This document shows, piece by piece, positions 25,301-37,263 of a stretch of 64,000 nucleotides of DNA. A program made the position numbers and the translations under genes. The notes beneath the pieces were generated by a model. That model was not told where the DNA came from and made no database searches. It was given only the letters and a program-made list of their open reading frames with translations. Numbering within the stretch: the first letter of the stretch is position 1; the number at the start of each line of letters is the position of its first letter. This stretch comes from Neckera pumila. Its lineage: Eukaryota > Streptophyta > Bryopsida > Hypnales > Neckeraceae. Where the stretch lies: assembly GCA_963969595.1 (NCBI GenBank), contig OZ018415.1:9548001-9612000 (forward strand), written 5' to 3'.

Positions 25301-25990
25301 GCTCCATGGTTGGGTCAGGAATCCGGCGCACCCCATCTGCTCTAGGTCTGCCCGTAACTCCTCTTTCTCCCGCTCATCCTTTGGCAATGGAGGCGTTACA
25401 AATCGTAAAGCAATCGCAGATCCTTCTCTTTGGGTCGAGGCCATCTCTAACCGTGGCTGGTTGCTGCCGGTCTAAAATTTACAATTCAGAATAGGAGTAT
25501 ACCTATTTCTCTCTCTGAGCTGTGCAAACTTTACCACAAAACCCCTCTGCTTGCAGATCCTCCCTTCGCACTAAAGCTCTCCACAAACTCTCTCTCTGTA
25601 TTTGCGCTCTCCTGCGTCGATACTAACTGGAGACTGGAAACATGAAGCGTATACTCTCTCCAAGTTTACAATATGGGCAGGAAAATTTGGATGGCTAATA
25701 TCTAAACAGTTGATCCATTAAGAGGCATTCCTTCCTAATGATTCCCTTAATTCAGGGTTTGCCCGTTAACCCAGCCCGTTAATTATTATCGTTCGCTCAT
25801 GATTAGAATGTCCCCCTAGGGTTAGGTAGATCACCATTGGGGTTTTAGTTCCCGATTCCTGTTTCCTGATCTTGTATAGGCTAATCCAGGTTCCAGTTTG
25901 GATTTTCCGGTACTGATGATTAGCTGTTATATCTATTCCTGATCAGCCAACTTCCAGTTTCCGGTCCTAATCACTATACGGTCTATAATT
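22347..25990 (-). mobile_element. putative plant mobile element with subterminal inverted repeats
   Basis: The left end (22347-22391) contains TATAGACCGG followed by GGAACCGGAAACTG. The right end (25952-25990), read on the other strand, contains TATAGACCG followed by GGACCGGAAACTGG. These bracket a long minus-strand ORF whose base composition is far more GC-balanced than its surroundings. No transposase catalytic domain, reverse transcriptase or LTR pair was recognised. Exact ends and target-site duplication were not resolved. Confidence 0.55.
23294..25444 (-). CDS. mobile-element ORF, charged coiled-coil protein, split by one in-frame TAG
   Basis: One frame runs from ATG 25444 to TAG 23294, 716 positions, with a single internal TAG at 25061-25063 (position 128). 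The N-terminal part has WSFKNEDMVRKLSGKL and QPAKWTVPMQRQVYLF. After the TAG come LSPERSSQVSRTLANTIFGA and WGVIIQDQVDKM, resembling the gag-like N-terminal domain of plant transposon 'putative transposon protein' families. Then follow acidic stretches, a long coiled coil (around AALRQELRKKDEEVEREKK) and a Pro/Glu-rich and basic tail ending KKNRK. The two halves match in style and join smoothly. The break may be a mutation, a readthrough stop or part of a spliced intron. No enzymatic motif was found, so the function is unknown; a nucleic-acid-binding structural role is only a guess. Confidence 0.65.
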
Positions 25991-26126
25991 ACTTTTCAAA
26001 ACAAAACAAAATTACTGCAAAGAGGAATATTATCCTTCTATCTATAATTATATTTACTAAGATAGGGATTCCAAATTCCCATAGTTTGACTCCTTACTGA
26101 TGGATGAGGCAACATAAATCACCCCA

Positions 26127-26357
26127 ATGACGGGGAAACACAAATGCACATCGGCCATCCTTGAGGAAGTTCACACCCAGGGCGGTACAATGGTAAGGAG
26201 ATGGATGGCCCAAGAAAACGCCTCCAAATTGGAGCACATCAGGTTGGAGCTCGCAAGGTTTGCAAAGGAAAAGCCTGCTTCAAATCCAGGTTGTCTTGAA
26301 ACAATTGAGGAAAATCGTGATTGCGAATTGTCCCTTGCTCAAGGTCCCTTGCTTTGA
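26127..26357 (+). CDS. small open frame, product not recognised
   Basis: It is a 76-codon frame with helix-forming, charged composition (for example SKLEHIRLELARFAKEKP). It lies just outside the mobile element. No family is recognised and no supporting exon is seen. It may be a gene remnant or chance. Confidence 0.2.
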   Translation: MTGKHKCTSAILEEVHTQGGTMVRRWMAQENASKLEHIRLELARFAKEKPASNPGCLETIEENRDCELSLAQGPLL

Positions 26358-26809
26358 GAATAGAAATGTGAATCAAGAAAAGGATCTTGGTCTCCAGTCA
26401 GCAAGTCAAATCTACGATTCACATTGCAGCATTGAATAAGTCCATTACTAGATGGATTATTCCTAGCGATCAAATGTTCCTACAAACATTGTGGCATGGG
26501 GTGAATAATAGTAGTGCTTGTAACTTGATAATTACTCACTGATTGTAACTTATAAATAATTGTTAACTATTATTGATCAATTTTGTTAAATTGGTGATAT
26601 TCCACAAACCAAAAATGGTGACATACATCTTCACAAAGGTCTAATTTAGGCCACAGATTAGGACAGGTGAAGCTTTTGGTTCTAGGCAGCACTACTAGAA
26701 CCGCGCCAAAGTAATTGAATACTGTCAACTTAACAAAATTGAAGTCATCTTATATACTTGGGATGGTATACATGCATAATTGTAAAGTTGCGGTTTTGGT
26801 AATACTTAC

Positions 26810-27111
26810 ACTGGCTGCGTCTGCTGAAGTAGTGGTGTTGATGACTTCAAAGAATCGATGTAGAGGATGTCCTCAAGGCATGCCTGAAATCTTTTAATGT
26901 TGTTCCTGTTAGGGTTGATTTTAGCAACCTTATTGATGTCTTGCGTCGCCTCTAGATATCTGGCTAGCGCACATTTGACCATGGCTCGCTCAAGCAGAGT
27001 GAATGCTAATCCTTTTGTGGTGGAAATAGCAACGCAATCAAATTCCAATAAAGCGCTCTCAAAGTTCCCAAGCAAGAACTTGATGTGGCCTACAATACTG
27101 CTCATTGGATT
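26810..27111 (-). CDS. TPR-repeat protein exon (fragment)
   Basis: The peptide contains GHIKFLLGNFESALLEFD followed by LERAMVKCALARYLEATQDI and NKVAKINPNR. This is the helix-turn-helix pattern of tetratricopeptide repeats: small residues at turn positions, ARYLEAxQD, then INPN at the repeat end. The minus-strand donor after 26810 is a strong GTAAGTATT, and a possible acceptor (TTTGTAAAG) lies near 27111. No other exon was found. It is on the same strand as the kinase exon at 21690-22149, so the two could belong to one gene split by the element between them, but this is only inference. Confidence 0.5.
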
Positions 27112-27164
27112 CACTTTACAAATGTGAAATTTGTAATTGTTTTGGAACCATAACATGCCTTGGA

Positions 27165-27400
27165 GATGTCAGATATACTTAAAGGATCATTTATACTTAA
27201 AGGGTCAATTAAAGGATTTGTCTACTTTAAATGGGATTAACTTGCAAAGTGGTGGAAAGGGATGCTTAAAGGATTGTATATATTTAAAGGGTCAATTAAA
27301 AGATTTGTCTACCTTAAATGCAATTAAATGTGAAGTGGTAGAAGGGGGTTTAATAGAGCTAGATTATACGCAAAGTGGTCGAAGGGGGTGTAACATGGCT
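27165..27400. repeat. tandem repeat, units with AAAGGGTCAATTAAAGGATT
   Basis: Two to three diverged units of about 90 bp, each with TTAAAGGGTCAATTAAA, GATTTGTCTAC and AAGTGGT(G/A)GA. Confidence 0.8.
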
Positions 27401-27599
27401 AGTGGAGTTGGGAATCAAATTTGGTAATAGGGACATATTATGCAAACTGGCGTCTTGATGCTTTCAAAGTTGCACTAAAAACATGAGCAATTGTGTAAAT
27501 AGTTAACAAATGCATAAAGAGCATGCATGAAAATGCACACTATCCAAACCTTTAAATTTCTTTTGTTTGTTTGTTTGTTTTGTTTATTACATTGAGATC

Positions 27600-27905
27600 T
27601 CCCGGACCGGTTGCGTGCTTGGTACAGTCGGAAAGCTCTCAACAAAGAAGGGTGCAATGGCTTGCTTTTGTGGTGTTTGGAATGATGGTGCAAAAGTTAT
27701 TGAATTTCAAAGTATCTATGGATCAAAAAATTAGAAAATTACTTTTATTTTTATTAATTATGGTTGCGTTCTTGGTACCATTGGAAAGCTCTTGGCAAGG
27801 AGGGATGGAAGAGCTTTGTTTCGTGGCATTTGGAATGACAGTGTGAAAGATATTGAAGTTCAAAGTTTTCATTATGAATTAGAAAATTAGAAAACTATTT
27901 CTGCT
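27600..27905. repeat. tandem duplication of about 155 bp
   Basis: The copies are about 27606-27750 and 27764-27905. They share GGTTGCGT(G/T)CTTGGTAC, GGAAAGCTCT, TTTGGAATGA and GAAAATTAGAAAA-type blocks. Confidence 0.8.
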
Positions 27906-29691
27906 ATGATTTTGGCTGCGGCAACGGCATAGGGCACACTAATACTTACTATTGGTAGGAGATATGAAAGTTGATTTGTCATATGTGACAAAATTATTGA
28001 TCCAAGACCTTAATTGGGGGTTAAGACTCCTAGAGACGGCGATATGCCAAAAGTCCATTCTTAAACGATGGCATTGGCGGCAATAGCAATTCGAGGCCAC
28101 AAATCTGCACACTCCTTTCCAATTGGTCCTGTGATGGTAGAACCTGAGAATTGAGACGGATTCTTATAAAAGTACGCAAATAACACAATCCAAGGTACAG
28201 TTCTAGGTTGAACTAATTGGGCTCAAAAATAAAAGTAAAAATCAGAGTGCACTCTTTTATTTCTCCCTCAGGGTTCACAATCACTCTAGTATCATACTAC
28301 TAAAATCATAACTCCCTCTGTCATATCAAAAATGCTACCATTAATAATAGAGGCTCATGCTTGCTATGCTACGCATTCATTGTATCACATATTAGTAAAA
28401 TTTTGATATATTTGAATAGAATGCAGGATAATGATTTCAATAAGTCTTTGAAATAATTAATTTTAATATTTTGTAAAAATAATTGCAATCATACATACAT
28501 AAAAATAATATTTCACACAATGTTATATTATAGAAATAGAGTAGTAGTTTGCAATCACCTTTGTAATATCACTTTCACAGCTTTTATGATTTCAAAATTC
28601 TATTGCTACTACCAAATGATTTGAAAAATTTATTCAATCGAAGTGACTTTGGATTTCACAACAATTAAGTTGTTCATGAAGTTTTTGAAATTTACAAGTT
28701 TTTCTTTTCAATTCACAAGTTTTTTGGTTGCCATTGTTTGTAACAGTTGAGTCAACTTTTGAATGCATTGCATTAAAATGTGTATCTTTAACAGTATTCA
28801 CCATTGCATATATTTGATTCATCATTCAATAAATTTCTATTGTACATTTCAATATATGCTTACTTATAAACAAAATTATACAAAGATTTTAGTAATTTTT
28901 AGTTGAAGATTTATTGAAATTTTTGTTTTGCATTTTATCTAATACATAAAAATTCGAATGAAATTCTAAATAATGATGAATGCATAGCATAGCAAGCGCC
29001 AACCGCTAGTTATCTGTAAAGAAATAAGCCACAAATGAATATCTGAAAATGACAAGTAGGTATCATTTATTCACACAAATTCCTTAATTCACCACAATTA
29101 AGCCAAAAAACAATTGATGAGGATTCATAAACAATATAATTCATAGTTATAGAAGACAAGTAATTTAGTGGTAACCAAGGCCTGGAAGGGTTGCAACATA
29201 GATGCAAATCAATGTCAAATAAATACACAATGAGAACATGCACATAGTAGAACGAATTCAAGTAATACGCATACAATCTGCTTCACACGCTTCAATAGGC
29301 AATACACCGGGTGAATGAGAAGACCATCATCCAGCGCATCTTCAAAGATCCTTGACTCCCTTCATGGAGATAATATAGAGATTCTTAGTACTTGTGTTAT
29401 CAGTACAATTGACCATGCCGCCCACGGGCAGTCCAAGGGGCATACAAAACTTGTTCCCGGAGGAACCTCCTTTTCCTGTAAACCATGACCTCTTAGTAGA
29501 ATTTAGGACTCAAGAATTTCAAAGTAGGGCACAATAAATCAAGCACCGTACAACTAGAAAGAAAATACTCTGGGCATGTAGTAAAAGGACGCAACCAGAG
29601 CTTGGCGATGCTGTGAGGAACTAAAGGCCTCAAATCACAAACACACACAATCTATGCTCCCACTACATACTGTGCTTGTGTATTACTGAGC
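27906..29691. other. intergenic DNA with a possible foldback at 28360-29000
   Basis: The block TTGCTATGCTACGCATTCAT near 28363 is matched in inverted orientation by ATGAATGCATAGCATAGCAA near 28977. Weaker inverted matches lie inward. No gene is recognised in the rest. Confidence 0.4.
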
Positions 29692-30885
29692 ATAGATGTA
29701 GACTCCTCATCCCCTTCTACAAAACCCTGTGTCATCATCGGAGCAGCAGGATGGCTGAGAAGATCTAGATGGCGGTTTATTTCTAAACGAAACTGCCACT
29801 ACTCCAAACTGGCCCTCCTTTGCTCCAACTAAACAACCCACAGCAATTTGAGAGTGTCAGTTCCCGTAGTCTATAAATCTCTCATCTTCTCCTGTTTTTG
29901 CTACTTGCATTGTTGTCACATTAGGCAATTTAGGAACACTAGACGTCTCGGACGGGCGGACATACTAGACAGTTTGGACGGACAATGTAACTACCTTAAA
30001 GTAGTCACATTGGGCAAATGAAGGTCATCAGACGTCCCGGATATGCGGACATATTGGACAAATCATCGGACATTCCGAATAGGCGGACATATTGGACGGT
30101 TTGGACAGACGGTCCATCTAATGTGACAACTATGGCTACTCGTACTGTCTAGCCAAACCATGGACAGGGCAATGAGCCAATTTGTCACAATATGGACAGC
30201 AATAGTAAACTTTATCTAGCCACTTCCGTTTGTATACCTCCTAAAGGAAGGTGCACAACCAACCTATTGTGAAAGAAACAAGAAGTGCACCAACAAGAGC
30301 ATGGATGTAGACTCCTACAATGCAGATTCCTCATTGCCTTCTACAAAACCCCGCGTCATCATCGGAGCAGTAGAATGGCTGAGAAGATCTAGACGACGGT
30401 TTATCTCTAAATGAAATTGCCACTACTCCAAACTAGCCCTCCTTTGCTCCAACTAAACAATCCACAGCAGTTCGAGAGTGTCAATTCCCTTAGTCTATAA
30501 ATCTCTCATCTTCTCCTGTTTTTGCTACTTCATTGTTGTCACATTAGGTAATTTAGGAACACTAGACGTCTCGGACGGGCGGACATACTAGACAGTTTGG
30601 ACGGACAATGTAACTACCTTAAAGTAGTCACATTGGGCAAATGAAGGTCATCGGACATCCCGGATAGGCGGACATATTGGAGGGTTTGAACAGACGGTCC
30701 ATCTAATGTGACAACTATGGCTGCTCGTGTTGTCTAGCCAAACCACGGACAGGGCAATGAGCTGATTTGTCACAACATGGACAGCAATAGTAAACTTTAT
30801 CTAGGGGCTTCCATTTGTACACCTCCCAAAGGAAGGTGCACAACCAGCCTATTGTGTAAGAATAAGAAGTGCACCAACAAGAGCC
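29692..30885. repeat. tandem duplication of about 600 bp
   Basis: The units are about 29692-30300 and 30301-30885, closely similar along their length. Examples are TCATCATCGGAGCAG, GGCTGAGAAGATCTAGA, CACTAGACGTCTCGGACGGG and AGAAGTGCACCAACAAGAGC. Each unit contains shorter internal repeats of GGACATATTGGAC. The minus-strand frames over the second unit (30715-31090) have no recognised domain. Confidence 0.9.
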
Positions 30886-31089
30886 AAAATGAAGTTTACA
30901 CCCCACGGATAAGTTCGGAGTTGGTATCCAATGGCCCCATGTGAAATTTAAAAAAAAGAGGTGCATTAGCTTCTCCATGCATCTGACGAAGGATTTCGAG
31001 CTCCCCTTTTGTTGTTGACGCAGCGGTCACCGCTTCCTTGCAGCATAGAATCATCCAAAAAAGAACCAAACATTGGGAAAATAAAAACA

Positions 31090-31830
31090 ATTGAAACAGT
31101 ATTGTAACACTGAGGTGGCAATTACTTTTGTTTACAATTCAAAAACAAAATTGTTTCAAATGCATTGCAGTATTGAAACATTAATGTTTGTTGCAATACT
31201 CCTTTTGTAGAGTTATTGTAACAATATTGAAGTTGAATAAAGTTTAACAACTTCTTTTAGCAAAATTATTGCAATATTGAAATTGTGATTAACTGTAGCA
31301 ATACTGTTTCATATTTGAATTATAAATGTATTATAGTGTTTTTCAATTTTGTATTGCAATTGAAACATTGTGCAATCATTACTGTTGCAATATTGTAACA
31401 GTTAAGCAATGATTCAGTTCTGTTGCAATACAGTTTTTATTTATGTTGTTATTACAAATTATTATATTGTTGTAAAATTCATTTATTATTAAACTGTATT
31501 GCTAGTTGCAAAGCACTTTGAGTATTAGTATTTTTATTTGAGTTTAACTAGAAATTTTATTTCTGTAAGTCAAATTATTAAACTATAATTGTTATTATTG
31601 AATCTTTTCAATACAAAAAATATATTGCTAGAAATCCAATTGTTCAAATAGACTAAATTCATAGTTCTTAATAGACTAAAATTGTTCAAATAGACTAAAT
31701 TCATAGTTAACAATTTGTTAATAGACTAGAATTGTTAATTGTTAATTGTTAATAGACTAGAATTGTTAATTGTTAATAGACTAAAATTGTTCAAATAGTC
31801 TATTTGAACTATTTCGAAGAATATATTGCC
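31090..31830. repeat. low-complexity DNA with ATTGCAATATTG and AATAGACTA repeats
   Basis: From 31100 to 31500 the motifs TTGCAATA and ATTGAAA recur many times. From 31640 to 31800 tandem copies of TTGTTCAAATAGACTAAATT and TTAATAGACTAGAATTGTTA occur. Noncoding. Confidence 0.75.
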
Positions 31831-32496
31831 TATAAATTTAGTCAAAATCTTTGAAATTATAACTATTGAAAAGAAGAATGATGTTTTGACATTGCTTCCC
31901 AATATGCCATATTTGACTCACTATATCAATGACATTTATGACTCATTTAAAGCGCTAAATAAAAGATACATTATTTCAATGTTCATATTTCACCCCTAAA
32001 GATTTTAGACGATGTTTTCATCAAAAACGCTCCATAACTGCCATTTCTAGTAGAAGTACCAGAATTTAAGGAAATTATACAACATTTTTGGACACATTCT
32101 TGTAATCATAGGATCTTATAGTAAATTGGTTTGAGAAGACGTAGAAATTTTTTTAGGGAATTTCACCGTTCACATTAACATGCAGGAAAACGCTAGTAGC
32201 TAAAGTTCACAAGGTTGCACTTGTATGAAACAATATCCATGTTGGTGGTGCTTCTTTGAATTCATTCTTCAAGGCAAGTTCTCTACATGTTTAAAAAATT
32301 CATGATCATTTGGAATTGTGCATTATACACAAATAAAATAATAAGTAGAAAGAAGTATAAATTGGTTCAAATTATTAATTTCTAAAGTATTTATTTATGG
32401 AAATGAAAAATGTCAATTCCAACGGTGTACAAGTTGTAATAGACAATCTACATTAGATGATTTTATTTTTTCCAATAAAGTTGAAAATTTAATTAA

Positions 32497-33410
32497 CCCC
32501 TAAAAGATTAAAGAATTATTTTTGGCCAAATAACATCAAAATTGCCATTTCTATAGGAAAGAGTAATAAAATTTGAAAATTGGTTCTTTTGGACATCTAA
32601 TTTTAGGATCTTACACCTAACTAATATAAGAATGTGGAAAAAATTTCATAATTTTTGATTGCACAAATTGCTACATATTTGCGATTAAAGTGCCAAAAAA
32701 TAGTTTTTCATCACATTGCGGGACTACATTATTTGACCTCAAACTTTTTCTTACTATAATTTTTAACACTATAGACTTTTGAGCATTGAATTTGTATGGT
32801 ATAGAATTGAATTCAGAGTCTAGAAAAAAAAATTCAAAAAAACTTAATTTTCATACTTCAAAAACTTCTTACCTAGAATTAGGTACAAGTTATAAGGAAT
32901 ATCTAAATTGTTAATATCTCTAAAATAGAATTAAAATGCATTAAACTCAATGGTGAGATTGTTCGATCAAGCAAACTAAAACATGTAGTTTTGTTTTTTC
33001 TTAAAACTTGTAAACATTGCATTCATAAAGTAATCTTATAACTTATTTTTTCAAGAAGATGCTCTAATTGCCCCCAAAACAAGATTGTCCATAACTTTCT
33101 CATTACAAATCCAAATGGAATGAACTAAATCAAAGCTTTCCAAATAGACAAAATACCCTCTATGGGGAAAAAAATTGAAAAAAAAAACCCATGAATTTTT
33201 GGAGTTTTTTTTTGTTCCTCCCTCCCTTCCAAGTTCCGAGCTGTTTGGTGCAACTTTTGTTTTCAGGCACCAATTGAAAAACAAATTATATTTTTACAAA
33301 GCTAATCAGTCTTCTATCTTTAAAAAAAAGTTTCCAAAAATGAGGACAACATTGCACCCTATAGGTACCTGCCCGAGATTCCCATTGGTCCCCTAAAGAG
33401 ACAACGGTTC
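32497..33410. mobile_element. TTAA-type MITE, copy D
   Basis: TTAA at 32493-32496 is followed by CCCCTAAAAGATTAA. The interior runs in the same orientation as copy B at 58795-59717, for example AAAATTGCCATTTCTAT and GATTGTCCATAACTTTCTCA. The right terminus is cut to GACAACGGTTC where copy C begins. Confidence 0.85.
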
Positions 33411-33413
33411 TAA

Positions 33414-34332
33414 CCCCTAAAGGACCATTTGTTCCCTCCGAGGACAATTTGGGTTTGGGTAGGTTCCTTTTGTCTCAAATTTCAGTGATATTTTTTGGTA
33501 TTTTTTAAAGTTCTTTATTTTTGCAAGATCTTTGTGAACACATAATTTTGATTTCAGTTGATGCCCGGGAGCAAAAGTTATGGCACAATAAGCAAAAATG
33601 GAGTTTGACAGGCAACACAAAAAAAAATAGAAAGTGAAAATAATTTTTTTCCAAATTTATTTTTCAAAGGTTATATTTCTGCCTACATGTGAACTTTGTT
33701 TCATTCAATTTTGACTAGTAATGAGAAAGTTATGGACAAATTTAGTTTTTCGGGCAATCTAAGCATCTTCTTGAAAAAATAACTTGTAGAATTCATTTTT
33801 TGAATGCTATTTTAAGAATTTCACAAAAAAATTGTTAGACAAGGTTAGGTTTTTATGCTAGTACAATCTCAACGTTGGAATAGTATTGTGATTCAATTCT
33901 ATCTAAAACCAATTAACAATTTAGTTTTTTCTTCAATCTTGAATCCACCTCTACTTAACAATTTTCTAAAGAGTGAAAATTAAGTGTTTTTTTTCCTAAT
34001 TTTTTGGGTAGATTCTCAACTCAACTATTTTATGTTAATAAGCAAAAAATCAAAATTGGTAGTCCAAAAATTTGGACTAAAAAGATTCAAACCCATGAAA
34101 CCTTGTCAGGGAAGGTGCAAAAAAACTTGATTTCTTCACTTCAAATGCATTTATCTTACAATCAACATGGTCAAAGTTTTTGAAAATTCTTCCATATATT
34201 TATATATTAGTCAGGTATAAGATTTTATGGTTAGATATATATATAAAAAAAATTTAAGTTCTTTTCTCTTTGCAAGAGAAATGACAGTTTTGAGTGGTTT
34301 TTGATAGGAAAATCACCTTGGTTCTTTAGGGG
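33414..34332. mobile_element. TTAA-type MITE, copy C
   Basis: It begins CCCCTAAAGGACC and ends GGTTCTTTAGGGG followed by TTAC. About 919 bp. It has the same orientation as copy A and abuts copy D head to tail. Confidence 0.88.
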
Positions 34333-34799
34333 TTACAGGTTAAATAAAGGTTTTCAAAGTTGGTTTCACATTAGGAAATCTATAAGTATCCACAAACTAA
34401 AACTCCTCAAAACTTTCATCTCAATAGTCAAAATTGAATAATTCAAAGCTTTTTACGTATTTATAAATCTACAGAACCAATTTCTAATTTCTGTTCTTTA
34501 ATCCTTAATTGCCTAGCCAACCAAATATGGTCGACCTAAAATTTTAGGCTCGTTTCAGGGTGGACAATTAAATTCCTTTGACCATTTAAAAATTGTTTCA
34601 ATATTCTTTCAACATATATCAAGCAATGTTGAAACAATATCATACTGAAACATGCATCACTGCTTTTCCAACAATTGGATCAACATAAATCCATAAGTTT
34701 AGTTTGAATCTATATAATTTTTTTTTGTTCATACTATTTGGACTCCTATTGAAAAAGTTACAATGCATCTTTTATTTATAGCAATCTTCCTAGAAAGAT

Positions 34800-35343
34800 T
34801 ATGTATTTGATTAGTTTTTAATTCAATTTTCATAATTTTTCAAAAACTAAATTCCATAGGATAGTTTATTCACATGCCTAACAACCTCACATTCTCATCA
34901 TTGGAATAGTTGGAATAGTGTGCTTCAATCTAAAAACTACTAATGATTTAATTTTTCCTTCTACTTAACAATGTTTTCAAGAATGAAAATGAAATGGTTT
35001 TTTGGAATGTTTTCTATAAGACTCTCAACCCAATTCTTCAACATAAAAGCATTCTAATTCTAATTCTAAAGTGCAAAAATTGAAAGTTAAAAGGAATCAA
35101 AGTTTTATAATTTGTATGGCAAGGTGAAAAGAAAATTGTTTTTTTCACTTTAAATCCAAGTATCATTCAGTCTGCATGGTCAAGGTTTATAAAACCTCTT
35201 TTTAATATTCCCATACTCGGCTATTGCAAGATCCTTTGGTTAAATGTGCAACAACAACATTCTTCTTAAAATTTTGCTAATTGTAAAAGATATAAGCAAT
35301 TTGAGTGTTTTTTAACAAAATAATTACCTTGGGATTTAAAGGG
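34800..35343. mobile_element. TTAA-type MITE, copy J (partial, decayed)
   Basis: The interior matches the second half of copies A and C, for example CCTTCTACTTAACAATGTTT and TTTGAGTGTTTTTTAACA. It ends GGGATTTAAAGGG with TTAA at 35344-35347. Confidence 0.7.
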
Positions 35344-35347
35344 TTAA

Positions 35348-36407
35348 CATTTGGAGCTTTTGATTGCAACTATTCATTAAATTTATAAAAAAAATTATAT
35401 GGATCATTATCAAGTTTTATTTTGAAAGGTTTAATTTCTTGGTTTAAATCAAATATAAAAAATGAACGTTTTAAAATTTGTAATTAAGCTTGACTAAGAT
35501 GCATCCTATTCTTGGCTACAAGGAATATTGGAATCTCTTGTTAAGTAGCCTTGCAAGCTTTAGTTGGAGGGGGTCAAAATTGTGGAAGATTTTGTTCTTT
35601 TGGGAAAAATGCAAGAACTTCTTATTTGATTATGAATGAGAAAATTTGGAAAAGTTGAACTCATATATATTTAGTAGTTTGATCTAATGAATATTTGGAA
35701 TAAGCATCTAAAATCCGGAATCACTTAGACAAAGTTATAAAATACAAAATTAACCAACTTCAATATAGTGGACAAATTTTTTATTCATTCTCATGTTGTG
35801 GAACCCTTACTGGAGACTATTATATCTAGAAACTCTCTCTGCATGGAGAAACATTGCGAGTGAGATTTTCACAATGCAATTTGTACTTTCAAAAGCGAGC
35901 TTTCCGGTATTGAAACTTCAATAGAAAATTTTATTCAATAAGGTAGGAGGCCTATAAAATAGTGTAGCTCTAAAAGCATTCTCTAATGTAGAGGCACATT
36001 TTGCTTTCTTAGTGTATCAACAATGTACAAGTAGTTTATATTTGAGGAAGTTGATACTTTTAGTGATCATATGTTTCAACTTCAAAAATCCTGAACTAAT
36101 TCTAGAAAGCTCCAAAAAATATGAAATGACTTGTATTAGATGCCAATTCCATTTGCTTTTTATATGAAATCTAACAAAAAATATTTTAAGATGTATAAGC
36201 TCCCCAAATTAATTATCAAGTCTTGAATGGGTGTTGGATAGACCTACAACATTATTAAGAGCCACAATTCATGGATTGGAAGCAAAATTGGTCACTTCTT
36301 CTAAGTTTGTATGGCATGTGATATTGAAGAATGTTATGTGATATTGATATTCAAAAAATTGAATGATGTGGAATATTCAATCCATTATATTGTGCACTTG
36401 ATTTTAA
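35348..36407. other. AT-rich intergenic DNA, nothing recognised
   Basis: No gene, RNA or clear repeat boundary could be supported. Confidence 0.45.
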
Positions 36408-37070
36408 TCCCTAAAATTTCTTAACTACGTTTCCACCAAAAATGCTCAAAAATTGCCATTTTTAGAACAAGTACCCAAATCTTTGAAAAAAAAAACTTTT
36501 TTGACACATGTAACCATAGGATCTTGTATTATGCTGGCTTGAGAACATTTGATAAAAAATATAGGAATTTTCACCGTGTGGATTGCAAGATATAAGCATT
36601 CAAATTCACTGAAATCATTTTTTTGGCCCTCCAAAAAACAGGGCAGTAGCACTTCACAAAAATATTGAGAATTAAGTAAGATAAAGGACTTCAAATTTTA
36701 TTTTAGAATAGAGAATCCATAACTGCCTACAAACTAAAAATCTTCATAACTTTTGATTCATTGATCAAAATGGGATGACTGAAAGCTTTTTACATATATA
36801 TAAATCTAAACGACCAATTTCAATCTTTTTCTTTTTAAAAGTAACTTTTTTTTTATTTGCCTCGACTGCCCAGTTAGAAAAAAAAAATAACATTTTAGGC
36901 CATAACTTTTTACTCACATTTCCAAATGTCATGAAATTTAGTGCATATGAAAGATATTCCTTGCGCCCACCTTCTGTTAAAATTTCAGCCTAAAATATGG
37001 AAATCTCTAATCATAGGTACCTACCCAAAATTTCTTTATAGCCAAAAAATGCATGCCGGTCCTTTAGAGG
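36408..37070. mobile_element. TTAA-type MITE, copy H (subfamily G, internally deleted)
   Basis: TTAA at 36404-36407 and at 37071-37074. The termini are TCCCTAAAATTTC and GGTCCTTTAGAGG. It is 663 bp, against 917 bp for copy G, with which it shares AGAACAAGTACCCAAA-like and TTTCCAAATGTCATGAAATT blocks. The missing part is internal. Confidence 0.85.
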
Positions 37071-37263
37071 TTAAAAAAGAATGTTCTAATATATCTATTA
37101 TATATGAAAGAGCGTAGTAGGATAGGTGGAGGGTGGACTCAAAGGCAACTTCTATTTTGAATCTTGCACCAAATTTGCTACAAAAATGAATTAAAAAATG
37201 TCACAAATAATGAAAATAAAAAAAAATAAAAAAAAATAAAAAAAATAAAAGAAGACCAACTCT

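Larger units (their letters stand above)
31992..34505. mobile_element. TTAA-type MITE copy I (subfamily G), split by insertions
   Basis: The left part 31992-32492 matches the first half of copy G. Homology resumes at about 34337 to 34505 (for example AAACTCCTCAAAACTTT against the matching part of G). Copies D and C lie between, so the older element was split. Its right terminus is not recognisable. Confidence 0.75.

Noticed and set aside
22347..25990. LTR retrotransposon interpretation of the coiled-coil ORF region
   Set aside because: No direct terminal repeats, reverse transcriptase, integrase or primer-binding site was seen.
30715..31090. Two overlapping minus-strand frames with a Cys-rich end and a signal-peptide-like start
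   Set aside because: They lie in or beside the 600 bp tandem duplication, belong to no known family, and the matching frame is not clearly open in the first copy.
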